Notes: generated from the sequence alone by a model not told the origin. A stretch of DNA of 64,000 nucleotides from CAYSUS01 sp964434165 (GCA_964434165.1 CAYSUS010000026.1:1-64000); one strand, 5' to 3'; counted from the first letter of the stretch, positions 37,516 to 47,600 are shown. A program made the numbers and translations.

Positions 37516-38970
37516 TCACCGTAGCGGCGGCTCAAACACCTCCAGCGCCTCGACGGTCACCGGCCCGTCGCCGGCGGCGACCAGCTTCAGCACGTGGGGG
37601 CCTCCCGCCAGGTTCTCGGCCAGGGACAGGCGGAACTTGCCGGGCTGCTCGCCTTCCGGAGGGGCGAAATCGACCTCGGCGGTCGTGGGCCGATACACTT
37701 CGAAGGTGAACGTGTCGCCGGTCCGGTTGGTCTTGGCGGCGCGCCAGAAGGCCGGGTCGATCACCACCTGGCCCGAGGTGCTGGTGAACGGTTCGAACGC
37801 GTTCCCCTTACCATCGGCCCCGGTCACGCTGCCGACGAGTTCGTAGTCGCCTGCGTCGCTGGTCATCGTGATCCTCCACTCCTGGGGGACGATCCTCTCG
37901 GCGGGACCGAGATCGACTCGATGCGGCGCGCGGTCGCGCGGCGGCATCGGGGGATGGGGGGCATTGTCTTTGCCGGGCTCAACGTAGCTCACGTAGAAGA
38001 CCGGGTGGCGGTCGGCCGGCTGCCCGTCGATGAGCACCTTGGCCTTGCCCCCGCCGGGCATGCGGTGTCCGATCAGCTCCACGCGATTGCCGGAGAACTC
38101 GAGCGTCAGCGCGCCCGACCGCGTCCCCCGCGCCGCCCCGCCGGGAGCCACGTCCCAGTCGCCTTCCAGCTTCACCGCGTTGGATGAGACCGCGACGCGC
38201 CGCTCGCGGGCATCCGCCTTGTCGCCGCCGGCCTTGGCCGCATGGAAGTGCCGGGCGATGTTCTGCACGGTACAGTCGGCCGCGAAGCGGGTCTCGTGCA
38301 CCGAGTCGCCGAGCATGTCGTCGATCGTGAGCCTGTTCGCCAGCATGTACTCGGTCAGCTCACGGCGATTTTCGACCAACTCCACCCCGTGCTTCCGGCA
38401 CATCGCGCGCATGGCGCCGATGTCCTGATGGCTGCACGCCAGGTCGGGGTCCGGCCACTGCTTCTTGTGCGGCTGGCACCAGTGCAGCGTGCCGACGAGG
38501 ATGTCGGCCGTGGTGCGACGGCGGAGCTCGACGATCAGCTTTTCGAGATCGTCGGGCTTCCCGAAGTTGTAGAGCAGCACGACGTCCGGCTGATCGGGAA
38601 TGACCAGATGCTGGGCCCAGCCGCGGCAGAAATGGTAGGAGGTGGAGCAGCCAGCCTGCTTGCGGTACACGATCTCAGGCGCGTCGGGGAAGCGCTCGCG
38701 AATCAGGGCTTTGAGGCGCTCGCCACTTCCCAGGCCATTGGTGAAGCTCGACCCGATCGCCCAGATCACCAGCGGCCGCGGCGGATCGAAGCCCTCCTGG
38801 AGCTTCCTGACCGTGAGCGACATGTTCGCCCCGTCTCCCGGCCGCACCGGGGCCGCATAGGCCTCGGCGCCCTGGGGCGGGTAGGGAAGGCCTTTCTCGC
38901 GGGCGAGAGACGCCAGCGGACCGAGGAGGAGAACGAGGAGGATCGTAGCGGAAACTGTCGTGCGGAGCAT
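37516..38970 (-). CDS. secreted SGNH-type hydrolase, possible carbohydrate esterase
   Basis: The 484-residue protein has a signal peptide (SATILLVLLLGPLASLA). The SGNH fold is suggested by block I IWAIGSSFTNGLGSGE with the nucleophile serine, VVLLYNFGKPDD as a block III-like segment, and DSVHETRFA as block V with the Asp and His. The C-terminal 220 residues form a beta-rich accessory domain (ALTLEFSGNRVELIGHRMPG, FTFEVYRPTTAEVDFAPPEG). Many planctomycete members remove acetyl groups from polysaccharides, and that is the inferred role here. GGAG lies before the ATG. Its neighbours on the same strand are glycoside hydrolases. It is not closely related to the three SGNH-like paralogues at 45-47 kb and 55 kb. 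Confidence 0.7.
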   Translation of the reverse strand: MLRTTVSATILLVLLLGPLASLAREKGLPYPPQGAEAYAAPVRPGDGANMSLTVRKLQEGFDPPRPLVIWAIGSSFTNGLGSGERLKALIRERFPDAPEIVYRKQAGCSTSYHFCRGWAQHLVIPDQPDVVLLYNFGKPDDLEKLIVELRRRTTADILVGTLHWCQPHKKQWPDPDLACSHQDIGAMRAMCRKHGVELVENRRELTEYMLANRLTIDDMLGDSVHETRFAADCTVQNIARHFHAAKAGGDKADARERRVAVSSNAVKLEGDWDVAPGGAARGTRSGALTLEFSGNRVELIGHRMPGGGKAKVLIDGQPADRHPVFYVSYVEPGKDNAPHPPMPPRDRAPHRVDLGPAERIVPQEWRITMTSDAGDYELVGSVTGADGKGNAFEPFTSTSGQVVIDPAFWRAAKTNRTGDTFTFEVYRPTTAEVDFAPPEGEQPGKFRLSLAENLAGGPHVLKLVAAGDGPVTVEALEVFEPPLR

Positions 38971-39488
38971 GGGCGGGGTCTCCTGGGGACGGGCTTTGGA
39001 AGGACCTACAGCGTAACCGAGGGCCGACGGCGCCGCAACGCGCCGCCGCGCACGCGACGAGTTGGCGCCGCGCGGCGGGAACTAACGACGTGAAGCGGTT
39101 GGCGCCGCAAGAAGGCGTTTGCACCCGAGCGAGGCCGAAGGCACGGTGTTCCCCAAGTCCGGCCCGGTCGGCTGAAGTACGGCTCCTCCGAACAACAACC
39201 GATCTACTCTCCGCGGGGTCGGGCGGCCCTGAAGGAAAGGAGCGCACGTCCCAGAACACTCATCCTGCGGGGGAGCTGCCCGCGCGTCATGTCCGGGGTG
39301 CGATCGATCCGCAGAGCAAACTTCGGCTTCCGCGTCCGAGGCGCTACTGAGCCGCCTGCTTGGGCAGATGCCCATGCCGGGTACGGCGACGCAGGCATCG
39401 CCCGGGCAGAAGCAGCTCGTATTCGGCCAGCGGCTTGCCATCGTGGCTGCCGGGGCCGGGGAAGCAGGTCGATGCCACGGGGACGACC
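38971..39488. other. intergenic region within the glycan cluster
   Basis: There is no supported gene in these 518 bp. A 51-codon minus-strand frame beginning at 39500 overlaps the end of the GH5-like gene and looks protein-like for part of its length, but has no family match. Regulatory DNA for the esterase gene is expected here, but no promoter is recognisable. Confidence 0.4.
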
Positions 39489-42356
39489 TCAGTCGTCATC
39501 GCGCTCCACGACATAGAACGGCGTCTTGTACTTCGCCCCGTCGAGCTTGAACCGGCAGCCGTCGGACGTGCGCTCGACGGGCAGCTCGACCGGCGGGCTC
39601 GGAATCCGGCCGCCGTGGTCCAGGGCCAGTACGCGGCACTTGTCCGTCCGCGCAAGCTCGATGACAGCAACCACCGGCTCCAACAGAACGGGGCCCGTTC
39701 GGTGCGGCGCGGGTATCAGAGGCGTATCCGACAGGTCGTCGAACACGGTCCCCCGGTCCACCATCCGGGCCGTCGCCGTGATCAACAGCGATTTGGCGTC
39801 TGCTAAGGTCTCGTCCTTGCCCGGCGCGGTCACGTAAACGTTCGCGAAGGGGGTCTTCGGCGCGATGTGAACCTCTCCGAGCGCGTGGTCCCGACCGCCC
39901 GTGTGGCCGACGACGGCTTTCGTCCCGGGCGTGTTGACGGTGAAGAACCCTCGGCCCGAGTGATCCCAGAGGAGCTGGCCGGTCGTCGAACGGACGACGT
40001 GGCTTTCCTCGTCGATGTAGGCGTCGCTGCGGTCAACGACGGGCTTCTCGACCGGGCCGTCCACAAACTCCAGCACGACCCGTCCGGCGGCCAGGGCCTC
40101 GGAAGGCACGGCCGCGTCGAAGCTCTTGTTGTTCGCCCCGCCCAGCAAGCTGAACTGCTCGAGGAAGCCCACGTATCCTTCTTCGAAGAGCGCGGGGAGA
40201 CTCACCCGGCGGTTGCCGATCACGGCGCCTTCGGCGACGTCGCCGCGGCGGACCATTCGGGCGAGGGTCGGGTATTGCGCGAGGGCCCCGAAATCGTTGC
40301 AGGTGTTGTTCACGCTGTTCGACTTGTAAGGCAGCGTGCCCGGATGGTCCCAGGCGAACTGCATCGAGCCGTCCCACCCTTGCAGTCCCAGTCCGTACAC
40401 GGCGACCATCGGCACGTCCAGCGTCTCCCCCACGCGGGCCCGGCCGGCCCATTCCGAGAAGGTAAAGGGCCGGTCGATCACCGCCTGGAACCCGGCGCTG
40501 AGCAGCCCGGCCCCTGGCGTCTTGAGATTGGCCTTGTTGTAGTTGTGCCGGTCGATGAAACCGATGTCGCGGTCGGAAAGCACGTTGTACAGGTGGCCCA
40601 GCCAGTCCGAAGCCTGCCAGCACGAGCCGATCAGTTGTCCCTTGTAGCCGGTCTTGCGCACGGCCTTGGCGAACTTCTCGTAGTACTGCTTCTGCGTGCC
40701 GTAGATGAACGCCATCTGGTCGGCGGTGCGCTTGCTCGGCTTGCCCTGGTACCAGCGCGGGAACGGCGTGACGTTGGCCGCGTCCAACGTCTCGTCGGAC
40801 TTCAGCTCGCTGCCCCAGGCCGCGGCGAGGCCCTTCTGCGTGGTGTACTTCGCCTTGAGCCAGTCGGCAAAGCGGCGGTAGGCGAGTTTCTTGTAGGTCG
40901 GCGCTTCGGCCAGACGCGCTTCGAAGTTGCGCAGGCCGAGGAAGGCGTTCTCCTCGTTCTGCAGCTCGATGAACGCCAGCGCGGGGTCGTCGGCATAGCG
41001 CAGGCCCGTGTGCGGGTTGACGTGTTCGAGCAGGTTGACGTGGAACTGGATGATCAGATCCTGGACGTCGGGCATGAAGGCCGTGATCCCGTAGAAGCTG
41101 CCCACCCAGTGGTGCCCGGCGAAGAGATTGACCGCCTCGTCGTAATGGATCAGCCGCTTCCGGTCCGCCTCGGTCGCGTACCAGCCGTAGATCACGGACC
41201 AGCCGTGGTAGATCCCGTGCTCCTTCATCTTGGCGAAGCCGTAGTCGAACAGCGGCATGTGCGTCGGGTCGAACGTCAACCCGTCGTTGACGTCCTGGAT
41301 CTTCAGCATGTGGGCCCATTTCTTGGGGACGTTCGGCTTGCCGAAGGCGTGGAAGCGGACGAGGTTCACGCCGAGATGCTCCAGCATCGCGGCGGACCGC
41401 GCCAGGTACTCCTCGTCAACCGTCTGATCGACTTTCAGCGGGTTGACCCCCCAAAACTTCACCGGGGTGCCGTCCTCGAACTCGAACCGATCGCCCTTCA
41501 TCTGCAGGAACCCGTGCCGGCCGGCCGGCTTCTCCTGCCAGTCCTCCATGCCGAACAGGCTGGGCCTGCTCAGATCGTTGGCCTGATCCACGTTGAGCGG
41601 GTACCAGCCGGAGGTGTCCACCATTCGGTTGGCCGGCTCGAACGTCGCCGCCTGCGGCAGCACGAGGGTCAGCTCCTGCGTCATCACTTCGCCGGCCTTG
41701 ACGTCCCCCAGCGCGAAGCACCGCATCTCGTTGTTGTCCAGGTGAAGCACGGCGGGCGGGCTGAAGACCAGGCGGGATGTTTCGCCCCCCGCCGTGCGGA
41801 GCGCCGCCCGGGCGACGCGCGGCTTGTGCCCGCGCGGCGGTGGCAGCGGCATGTCTTCGGTCGTGCCGTCGTCGTAGGTCAGCAGGCAGCTTCCCCCGTC
41901 GAAATAGGGCGTCGGCTCCAGGACCGGTCCGATGGCAACGCTCTTCTCCTTCTGGCCTTTGGGGATGCCGAAGGCCGTGTCGAGCTCCGGCGTGCAGACA
42001 TAGCGAATTCGAAAGGTCCGGGGATCGACTTGCGTCATCTCGTATCGCAGATCGACGCGGCCCTCCATCGGCTGCTTGTCCCACCAATGCATGTAGAAGC
42101 CCACCTTGTCCTGCTCGAAGACGCGCTTGGTCCCGTCCTCGACCTTCGCCAGCGCTTCCAGGCGCCCCCCTTTCCACGCGGGCCCGAGCAAGGCGTTGCC
42201 CAGACGGAATACCGGGGCATCGTCCCGCAGTACGCAGACGTCCATCCGGCTGGCGCCGACGACCGCCCACGGCCGCTTCTCCACGGCCCCGGCGGGCGCC
42301 AGGCAAGCAAAGCAAGACGAGAACGCCAACAGACCAAGGCCGAAGATGCGCTTCAT
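39489..42356 (-). CDS. secreted clan GH-A (GH5-like) glycoside hydrolase
   Basis: The start is ATG 42356 with GGAG seven bases upstream, giving 955 residues with a signal peptide (GLGLLAFSSCFACLAPAGA). A beta-sandwich N-terminal part reaches to about residue 290. A TIM barrel follows, starting FLQMKGDRFEFEDGTPVKFWGVN and continuing with MLEHLGVNLVRFHAFG. The acid/base is in FIELQNEEN (strand 4 Asn-Glu pair) and the probable nucleophile is the Glu in FTFSEWAG (strand 7). A C-terminal beta-domain closes the protein. The layout fits large planctomycete cellulase-family proteins. The substrate is unknown, perhaps a beta-mannan or beta-glucan. The neighbouring upstream gene (69 bp away) is GH43. 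Confidence 0.78.
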   Translation of the reverse strand: MKRIFGLGLLAFSSCFACLAPAGAVEKRPWAVVGASRMDVCVLRDDAPVFRLGNALLGPAWKGGRLEALAKVEDGTKRVFEQDKVGFYMHWWDKQPMEGRVDLRYEMTQVDPRTFRIRYVCTPELDTAFGIPKGQKEKSVAIGPVLEPTPYFDGGSCLLTYDDGTTEDMPLPPPRGHKPRVARAALRTAGGETSRLVFSPPAVLHLDNNEMRCFALGDVKAGEVMTQELTLVLPQAATFEPANRMVDTSGWYPLNVDQANDLSRPSLFGMEDWQEKPAGRHGFLQMKGDRFEFEDGTPVKFWGVNPLKVDQTVDEEYLARSAAMLEHLGVNLVRFHAFGKPNVPKKWAHMLKIQDVNDGLTFDPTHMPLFDYGFAKMKEHGIYHGWSVIYGWYATEADRKRLIHYDEAVNLFAGHHWVGSFYGITAFMPDVQDLIIQFHVNLLEHVNPHTGLRYADDPALAFIELQNEENAFLGLRNFEARLAEAPTYKKLAYRRFADWLKAKYTTQKGLAAAWGSELKSDETLDAANVTPFPRWYQGKPSKRTADQMAFIYGTQKQYYEKFAKAVRKTGYKGQLIGSCWQASDWLGHLYNVLSDRDIGFIDRHNYNKANLKTPGAGLLSAGFQAVIDRPFTFSEWAGRARVGETLDVPMVAVYGLGLQGWDGSMQFAWDHPGTLPYKSNSVNNTCNDFGALAQYPTLARMVRRGDVAEGAVIGNRRVSLPALFEEGYVGFLEQFSLLGGANNKSFDAAVPSEALAAGRVVLEFVDGPVEKPVVDRSDAYIDEESHVVRSTTGQLLWDHSGRGFFTVNTPGTKAVVGHTGGRDHALGEVHIAPKTPFANVYVTAPGKDETLADAKSLLITATARMVDRGTVFDDLSDTPLIPAPHRTGPVLLEPVVAVIELARTDKCRVLALDHGGRIPSPPVELPVERTSDGCRFKLDGAKYKTPFYVVERDDD

Positions 42357-42425
42357 GACTGTCTCCAAGGGGCGGGGTAGATGGATCGAGGGAGGCGGGG
42401 GGACGACGCTCTCGGACCGCGGGAG

Positions 42426-44021
42426 TTACTCCCGCCGCGCCGTGCCAGGAAAACGGGCCCCAAGTCGCGTGCTCCGAGGTGGCTTGACCGCCCCGAGGCG
42501 TCGGGAATTCGGCGGCCGGTAGTGGAAGTAGCCGAATCGCGCCCTCGCGCTGCCCGTCGTGAACAACGCGGGACGCAAGGCTGGCCAGCCGGCCGTCGTC
42601 ATGCTGGAAACGTCCATGCCCGGCTGAAGCACAATCCAATCCCCTTCCTTGGACTTGTAGTAGAAACGGACGTCCTGCTTCTCGTTCACGATGCGGAGCG
42701 TGACGCGCGAGCGGCCGATCTGCGGCTCGTCCGTGCCAGCGTAGCGGCGGAATCCCTCTTGAAGGCGGCGGAGCTTTCCATCGGGTGAGATGGCAAGGCC
42801 GATATAGACCTCCGGCGAGCCGAAGAGCATCAGCCCAGCCGAGCCCTTGCCCGACACTTCGACGTCGGTCTCGATCTCGTAGGCCTGCTGCATTGCCATG
42901 ACGCACAGCGGCCGGGAGCGGCCCGGCGTGTCGCCGTGGCCTTCGAGGATCAGCGATCCGTCCTTCAGATCGAATCGCGCCTCGTCGAATTGGCGGTAGA
43001 ATTGCCACTGGATGCCGAGGCGTCGGCCATGGAAGTCGTCGCTTTGCGGCATCGCCACGTCGCCGGAAGCGCCCCCGCACGCCTTCGGGTTCGCCGAATC
43101 GTCCCACTCCGAGGGCCACCGATCCGCGGCGCGGAACCATCCCCCGTCGGTCCATTGGACGGGCTCGATGAGCGTGCAGCGGCCGAGCGTCCGGTAGCCG
43201 TTCATGTAGCCGTGCAACACGCAGTACCACTTGCCCCCGGGGCCTTCCACGAGCGTCCCGTGCCCTTTCGACCACCAGGCTTCGTCGCGGTCCCACGTGC
43301 GGATGATGGGATTGTGCGGGGAGTTCTCCCACGGCCCGAGTGGATTTCTGGACCGGGCCGAGACGACCATGTGGCTGGTCGCCGGGCCCGAAGTGCCGCC
43401 CTGCGCACTGGTCAGATAGTACCAGCCCCCGCGCCGGGTCAACTTGGGCGATTCCAGGCAGAAGCACTCAATGGTCCAGTCCCGCGGTATGGGCCAGCCG
43501 TCGTAAACCCGCCGGGCGCGCGTTACGGCCTTGGTTCCATCCGCGGAGACCTCGACCGCGTGCCCGCCGGAGAGGTGCACGTAGCGCCGACCTGCATCGT
43601 CGGCGACATGGCCCGGATCGATTCTTCCGACGCCGATCGACACGGGGTCCGACCACGGCCCTGCAATTCGATCGGCGGTTACCACCCAGTTCGTGCCGGC
43701 CGCGGGGTAGTAGAGGCAGTATCGGCCCTCGTGCTTGATCAGGTCCGGTGCCCAGATCGAGCCTTCCTGGTTCACCACGGCATGGGCGATCGGCTCCCAC
43801 GACCGAAGGTCCCTCGAGTGCCAGACCAGCAGCCCGGGCTGGAACTCGAAACTGGAGTGGGTCATGTAGTAGTCGTCGCCGTCCTTGAGGATCGTCGGAT
43901 CGGCCCAGTTGCCGATCAGGACCGCTCGAGCTTCCGTTGGACGCGGCGCGATCGCCGGCTCGCTCGCGCAAAGTGCCCGCGTCGCCAGCGAGACTACGAG
44001 TACAAGGGGCAGGTGTTTCAT
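42426..44021 (-). CDS. secreted GH43 family glycosidase (beta-xylosidase/arabinofuranosidase-like)
   Basis: The 531-residue protein has a signal peptide (HLPLVLVVSLATRALC). The five-bladed propeller of GH43 shows the catalytic base in NWADPTILKDGDDYY, the pKa modulator in EGSIWAPDLIKHEGRYCLYY, and the likely acid Glu in ECFCLESPKLTRRGGWYYL. SKGHGTLVEGPGGKWYCVLHGY is another typical segment. The C-terminal 180 residues resemble the GH43 C2 beta-sandwich (PQSDDFHGRRLGIQWQFY, GSAGLMLFGSPEVYIGL), common in beta-xylosidases. It lies 38 bp after the xylose isomerase gene, a strong hint that xylose units are released. It is predicted to be exported to the periplasm. Confidence 0.88.
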   Translation of the reverse strand: MKHLPLVLVVSLATRALCASEPAIAPRPTEARAVLIGNWADPTILKDGDDYYMTHSSFEFQPGLLVWHSRDLRSWEPIAHAVVNQEGSIWAPDLIKHEGRYCLYYPAAGTNWVVTADRIAGPWSDPVSIGVGRIDPGHVADDAGRRYVHLSGGHAVEVSADGTKAVTRARRVYDGWPIPRDWTIECFCLESPKLTRRGGWYYLTSAQGGTSGPATSHMVVSARSRNPLGPWENSPHNPIIRTWDRDEAWWSKGHGTLVEGPGGKWYCVLHGYMNGYRTLGRCTLIEPVQWTDGGWFRAADRWPSEWDDSANPKACGGASGDVAMPQSDDFHGRRLGIQWQFYRQFDEARFDLKDGSLILEGHGDTPGRSRPLCVMAMQQAYEIETDVEVSGKGSAGLMLFGSPEVYIGLAISPDGKLRRLQEGFRRYAGTDEPQIGRSRVTLRIVNEKQDVRFYYKSKEGDWIVLQPGMDVSSMTTAGWPALRPALFTTGSARARFGYFHYRPPNSRRLGAVKPPRSTRLGARFPGTARRE

Positions 44022-44059
44022 GGCGATCGCTCCGGCACGACGCGCGTCATAGGCATTTG

Positions 44060-45091
44060 TCAGCCGCCAAGCAGATGCTCCAGCACGGCCATTTCCAGGG
44101 CTTCGTAGTCCCGCTCCACGATGCATGCTTGCTCGACCTCCCGGGGGAACGTCCGGACCTTCTCGACCAGTTTGAGGAACACGCCCCGGCTGTTGGCCAG
44201 ATGCTTGTGGGCGACGTCGGCCTTCTGGGTTCGCATCGCCTTGACGTCCAGGCCGACAAACCTGCCTGTTTCGGCGTAGCCGGCGAGCTCCAGGACACGG
44301 ACCTGGTTGTACGCGCTGCGGAGATTCGCTGAGCCGAAGGACTTGTCTTGATCGAACTTCAGGCCGTTCTGGTCGTTCAGGTGCACGCTCCAGAGCTTGT
44401 TCATCGAGAGGGCAAAGGCCATCTCGTCGGAGGGATCGAGGCCGGCCAGGACCGCGTGTGCGGTCTCGATCAAGCCTCCCACCCGTCCCGGGGCCACCGT
44501 TCTCTGCCCGAATGCCAGCGCGTGGCCGATCGTGGGGAGATAGGCGTGGTCCATCGGCTCGTTGGGCTTGGGCTCGATGGCGACCTCGATCTGCGGGTCG
44601 TGCTCGAGGAGCTGATTGAGCGCATCGAGCAGGCGATGGTGGGCCTCGATCGCGTTCTTGCACTCGCGCACATACGTCCCCTCGCGCGCCAGCCACATGA
44701 CCATCAGTCGCGTGCCCAGCTCCCGCGCGATGTCGGCGCAGCACTTGAGCCGGTCCACCGCCCAGGCCCGGCACGCGGCATCGTTGGAGGTGAAGCCCCC
44801 GTCGATCCCCCGCGGATCCTCCCACAGCCGCGGGGCGACGAACTCGGCGACGAGCCCCTCGCCGTCGAGCAGCCCCTTCATTGCCCGCGCCTTCGCGGCG
44901 ATCTGGGGCGGGTTCAACTCCTCGAGGTCGGGCACGGCGTCGTCGTCGTGGAACTGCACGCCCTCGAAACCAAGATCCTTGTAGAGCTTGAGCTTCTCGG
45001 CGAACTCAACCGTGGGGCGCACCGTCGGGCCGAAGGGGTCTGAGCCTTCATGCACGTTCCACGGACCGAAGGAGAAGCGATACTGCGTCAT
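44060..45091 (-). CDS. xylA: xylose isomerase
   Basis: The 343-residue protein interconverts D-xylose and D-xylulose with two divalent metals. The family residues are easy to place: the catalytic His in GVQFHDDDAVPD, the metal-binding Glu and Lys in VAIEPKPNEP, and the metal ligands in SVHLNDQNGLKFDQD. WNVHEGSDPFGPTVRP matches the N-terminus of group I enzymes. It is somewhat shorter than the usual 385 residues, mostly at the C-terminus. There is no signal peptide, so it is cytoplasmic. AGGAGG lies 10 bases before ATG 45091. It is co-directional with GH43 genes, consistent with a xylan or xylose-containing glycan route. Xylulokinase is not in the window. Confidence 0.88.
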   Translation of the reverse strand: MTQYRFSFGPWNVHEGSDPFGPTVRPTVEFAEKLKLYKDLGFEGVQFHDDDAVPDLEELNPPQIAAKARAMKGLLDGEGLVAEFVAPRLWEDPRGIDGGFTSNDAACRAWAVDRLKCCADIARELGTRLMVMWLAREGTYVRECKNAIEAHHRLLDALNQLLEHDPQIEVAIEPKPNEPMDHAYLPTIGHALAFGQRTVAPGRVGGLIETAHAVLAGLDPSDEMAFALSMNKLWSVHLNDQNGLKFDQDKSFGSANLRSAYNQVRVLELAGYAETGRFVGLDVKAMRTQKADVAHKHLANSRGVFLKLVEKVRTFPREVEQACIVERDYEALEMAVLEHLLGG

Positions 45092-45227
45092 GACGGGATG
45101 ACCTCCTGGATGATGGATGCTTGCGTTTCTGCCTGCGCCGCGTGGCACGAATCCTCGCGGGTCCGAAGCCGCTGGCGTGACCGTTGTCCTGGTGCAGCGG
45201 CGCTCTCTGCAACGGAGAACCCCTTCA

Positions 45228-46388
45228 TCACTTCGTCATCGAGGTGTAGGAATGCTCGCGCACCACCTCCCAAACGGTCTGGTTGACGACCCTCGCGCGC
45301 TCGGGAGTGATCTCCAGCAGAACGCCCAGGTCGGGCTGGTGGACGTAGCCGGGTTGCGGCAGGTTCTCGTTCTTGTAGTTCTCCAGGTCGTTGTAGATCG
45401 ACCAGTCGAGCGCTTTCGGATCGGCCCGGAACATCACGGCGAAGCACGTCGCCGCCAGCGCGTAGCGGGGCAGGCCGGCCCGCACGTGGCCGCCGTCGCG
45501 GGAGAAGAAGCCGACGTTCTCGATGCCCGGCACCTCGCCAGCCCGCATCTTCTTGTCCAGCTCGTAGAAGACCTCCCCGCAGGGGATCAAGGCCAGCCTC
45601 CCCGACTGCCACAGACCGGGGAAGCGGACTTTCAGCCCCTCCATGAGCTTCACGCAGTAGGCTCGCGAATGCGTGTTGCGGCGCTTCTCGGGGTCCTGCG
45701 CATCGTACTGCGCGAGCCACTCCTTCCCGTAGTCGAAAGACCGCATCAGCGGCTGCATTTGCTCGAGCGACAGCTTGTGCTCCTTCACCTTCTTGAGCGT
45801 CGCCTCCCGCGACTCGCCTTGACTTTCGAGCGATTTCATCATCTCGTCGCGGATCCGCTTCCTGAGCTCGCCCGCCCCCGGGATGCCGGGCCAGGAGCTG
45901 TAGATGAAGGCGCGGCCGTCAGAATTGCCCTCCAGGAGCAGTTCGATGATCTCGGCGGCGCAGGCGACGTCGCCCACGTCGCGCGGCGGATGGAACCACC
46001 GCCGCCCCGGCCCGGCGAACTGGTAGGGCGTCACGTCGACCAGCCCCGGGGCCGCGAAGTGTTGGATGACGACCGCGTTCCAGCCGTCCTCCACCAGCGA
46101 CTTGCGAGCCCAGTAGTTGCCCTTGTCGAAGGCCGCCGTGTGCATCCAGATCTGCCAGCCGGGGCCCAGGGCGGCTCGCATCTCCATCGACCTGCCGGCG
46201 CTTTGGGCCAGTGTGGGATGAAACCACGGAACGGAGTTCTCCAGGAAGCTGTTGCCCAAGTAGAAGGCCTTGACCTGCTTGACCGGCTCGGCCGCCGTGC
46301 CCGCCGGGGCGATCGCGATCCAGGCCGCGGTCAGCAGGGGCGGCAGAGTGATGGCTGGTACTCGTCGTGCCTTGCTGAACAGGTGCAT
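45228..46388 (-). CDS. secreted SGNH-like protein, paralogue 1
   Basis: The 386-residue protein has a signal peptide (AITLPPLLTAAWIAIAPAGTAA). The mature N-terminus KAFYLGNSFLENSVPWFHPTL looks like an SGNH block I (GNS in place of GDS), and the C-terminal THSRAYCVKLMEGLKVRFPG and LIPCGEVFYELDKKMRAGEVPG are shared with the paralogues at 46464-47600 and 54952-56115. All three end in a stretch like ITPERARVVNQTVWEVV. A classical block V DxxH is not obvious, so esterase activity is only inferred. GAGGAG precedes the ATG. It lies 75 bp after paralogue 2, and the two probably form one transcript. Confidence 0.65.
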   Translation of the reverse strand: MHLFSKARRVPAITLPPLLTAAWIAIAPAGTAAEPVKQVKAFYLGNSFLENSVPWFHPTLAQSAGRSMEMRAALGPGWQIWMHTAAFDKGNYWARKSLVEDGWNAVVIQHFAAPGLVDVTPYQFAGPGRRWFHPPRDVGDVACAAEIIELLLEGNSDGRAFIYSSWPGIPGAGELRKRIRDEMMKSLESQGESREATLKKVKEHKLSLEQMQPLMRSFDYGKEWLAQYDAQDPEKRRNTHSRAYCVKLMEGLKVRFPGLWQSGRLALIPCGEVFYELDKKMRAGEVPGIENVGFFSRDGGHVRAGLPRYALAATCFAVMFRADPKALDWSIYNDLENYKNENLPQPGYVHQPDLGVLLEITPERARVVNQTVWEVVREHSYTSMTK

Positions 46389-46463
46389 GGGGGCTCTCCT
46401 CGTGATGCCTGAATCGCAGATCGTTCGCCGTGTCCGACGCGTCCACTTGCCGTTGCTCCTGCT

Positions 46464-47600
46464 CTACTTCACGCCCGAGTAGGGATGCTTCGTCACGACG
46501 TCCCAGATCGCGTCATTGACCGCCCCGGCCCGTTCCGGCGTGACCGCCACGTGCTCGCCCAGGTCGGGGACGTGGACGTAGAACCAGTTGCGCCCGCCGA
46601 GTTGCCGGTACGCCTGCGGATCGTTGTAGATCTTCCAGTCCAGAGCGTGGGGCCTCTCGTTGAAAAGGACCGCGTACATGGTCGCGGCCAGGACGTAACG
46701 GGGCAGGCCGCTGGACTGGTGAAGCGTGTCGGAGTAGAAGGACTTCACGCTGCGGACGTCGGGCAGCTTGCCGGCGCGGGCCTGCTGCTCGATGGCGCTG
46801 TACACGTCGCCCAGCGGGATGCATCGCAGTCGGCCTTTCCCGGCCTGCTCGGGGAAACGCCGCTGCAGTGCTTCCATGAGACGCCGGGTGTAGTCCCGCG
46901 TGCTGTGCGTGCGGCCGTGCTCATCTTGCTTGGGGTCGTACTTGACGGTTTCCCAGTGCCTGGGGTAATCGAAACCCTCCCGGTCGGGCGCCGGCTCCGG
47001 ACCGCCCGCCGTGGCGTGCATGACCGGGGAGCCGTCGGGCTGCTTCTTCACTTCAAGCTCGGGCAGGCTTTCCAGCACGATGAGTTCGCCCTCGGGGTGA
47101 TGCTCCAGGAAGCGGCGGAACATGGCCGACATGGACTCCACGTCGCCGAAGTCCGTGTTACCCAGGTCGCGCTGGAGCTCCTCCCGATACCACCTTCCCA
47201 TGCTCCCCTTGTCGCGGTGCAATCCGACCCAGCCGTACGCCTGGATCACCATCGCGTCCCACGGTCTCTCCTCAAGGACCTTCCGCAGCGGCGCTCTTTC
47301 GTGGTCGGTCCATACGTCGGTGCTTCCGTAGGCCCACGCGTACGTGAAGTAGTAGAGGTTCATGTAGGGCAGCAGCTTGAGGTCGGTGCGCACGGCGACC
47401 TCCCACTGCTTCCCTGCGCTGCGGCCGAGGCGGTTGTGCCAAGGCGGCATCGAGTTGTCGAGCAGCCAGTTGCCCACGTAGAACACCGCCACCTTCTCGC
47501 GCGCCGGCGCGTCCTTTGCGCCCGTTTGGGCTGGCGGAGCAGCAATCGCCAAGAACAACAGGCCCGAGATCGCGGCCGTGCCTCGGTGAATGGCGGACAT
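46464..47600 (-). CDS. secreted SGNH-like protein, paralogue 2
   Basis: The 378-residue protein has a signal peptide (ISGLLFLAIAAPPAQTGA). The first strand VAVFYVGNWLLDNSMPPWHNRL replaces the expected serine of block I by tryptophan (GNW instead of GNS), so this copy may be catalytically inactive. It keeps the shared segments DYTRRLMEALQRRFPEQ, CIPLGDVYSAIEQQARAGKLP and TPERAGAVNDAIWDVVTKHP. Relative to paralogue 1 it has a different central insertion (MHATAGGPEPAPDREGF). GGGAG lies before the ATG. The aldo/keto reductase gene ends 171 bp upstream. Confidence 0.65.
   Translation of the reverse strand: MSAIHRGTAAISGLLFLAIAAPPAQTGAKDAPAREKVAVFYVGNWLLDNSMPPWHNRLGRSAGKQWEVAVRTDLKLLPYMNLYYFTYAWAYGSTDVWTDHERAPLRKVLEERPWDAMVIQAYGWVGLHRDKGSMGRWYREELQRDLGNTDFGDVESMSAMFRRFLEHHPEGELIVLESLPELEVKKQPDGSPVMHATAGGPEPAPDREGFDYPRHWETVKYDPKQDEHGRTHSTRDYTRRLMEALQRRFPEQAGKGRLRCIPLGDVYSAIEQQARAGKLPDVRSVKSFYSDTLHQSSGLPRYVLAATMYAVLFNERPHALDWKIYNDPQAYRQLGGRNWFYVHVPDLGEHVAVTPERAGAVNDAIWDVVTKHPYSGVK

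Noticed and set aside
39354..39500. 51-codon minus-strand frame overlapping the end of the GH5-like gene
   Set aside because: Partly protein-like, but basic and unstructured at the end and without a recognisable family; not enough to call.
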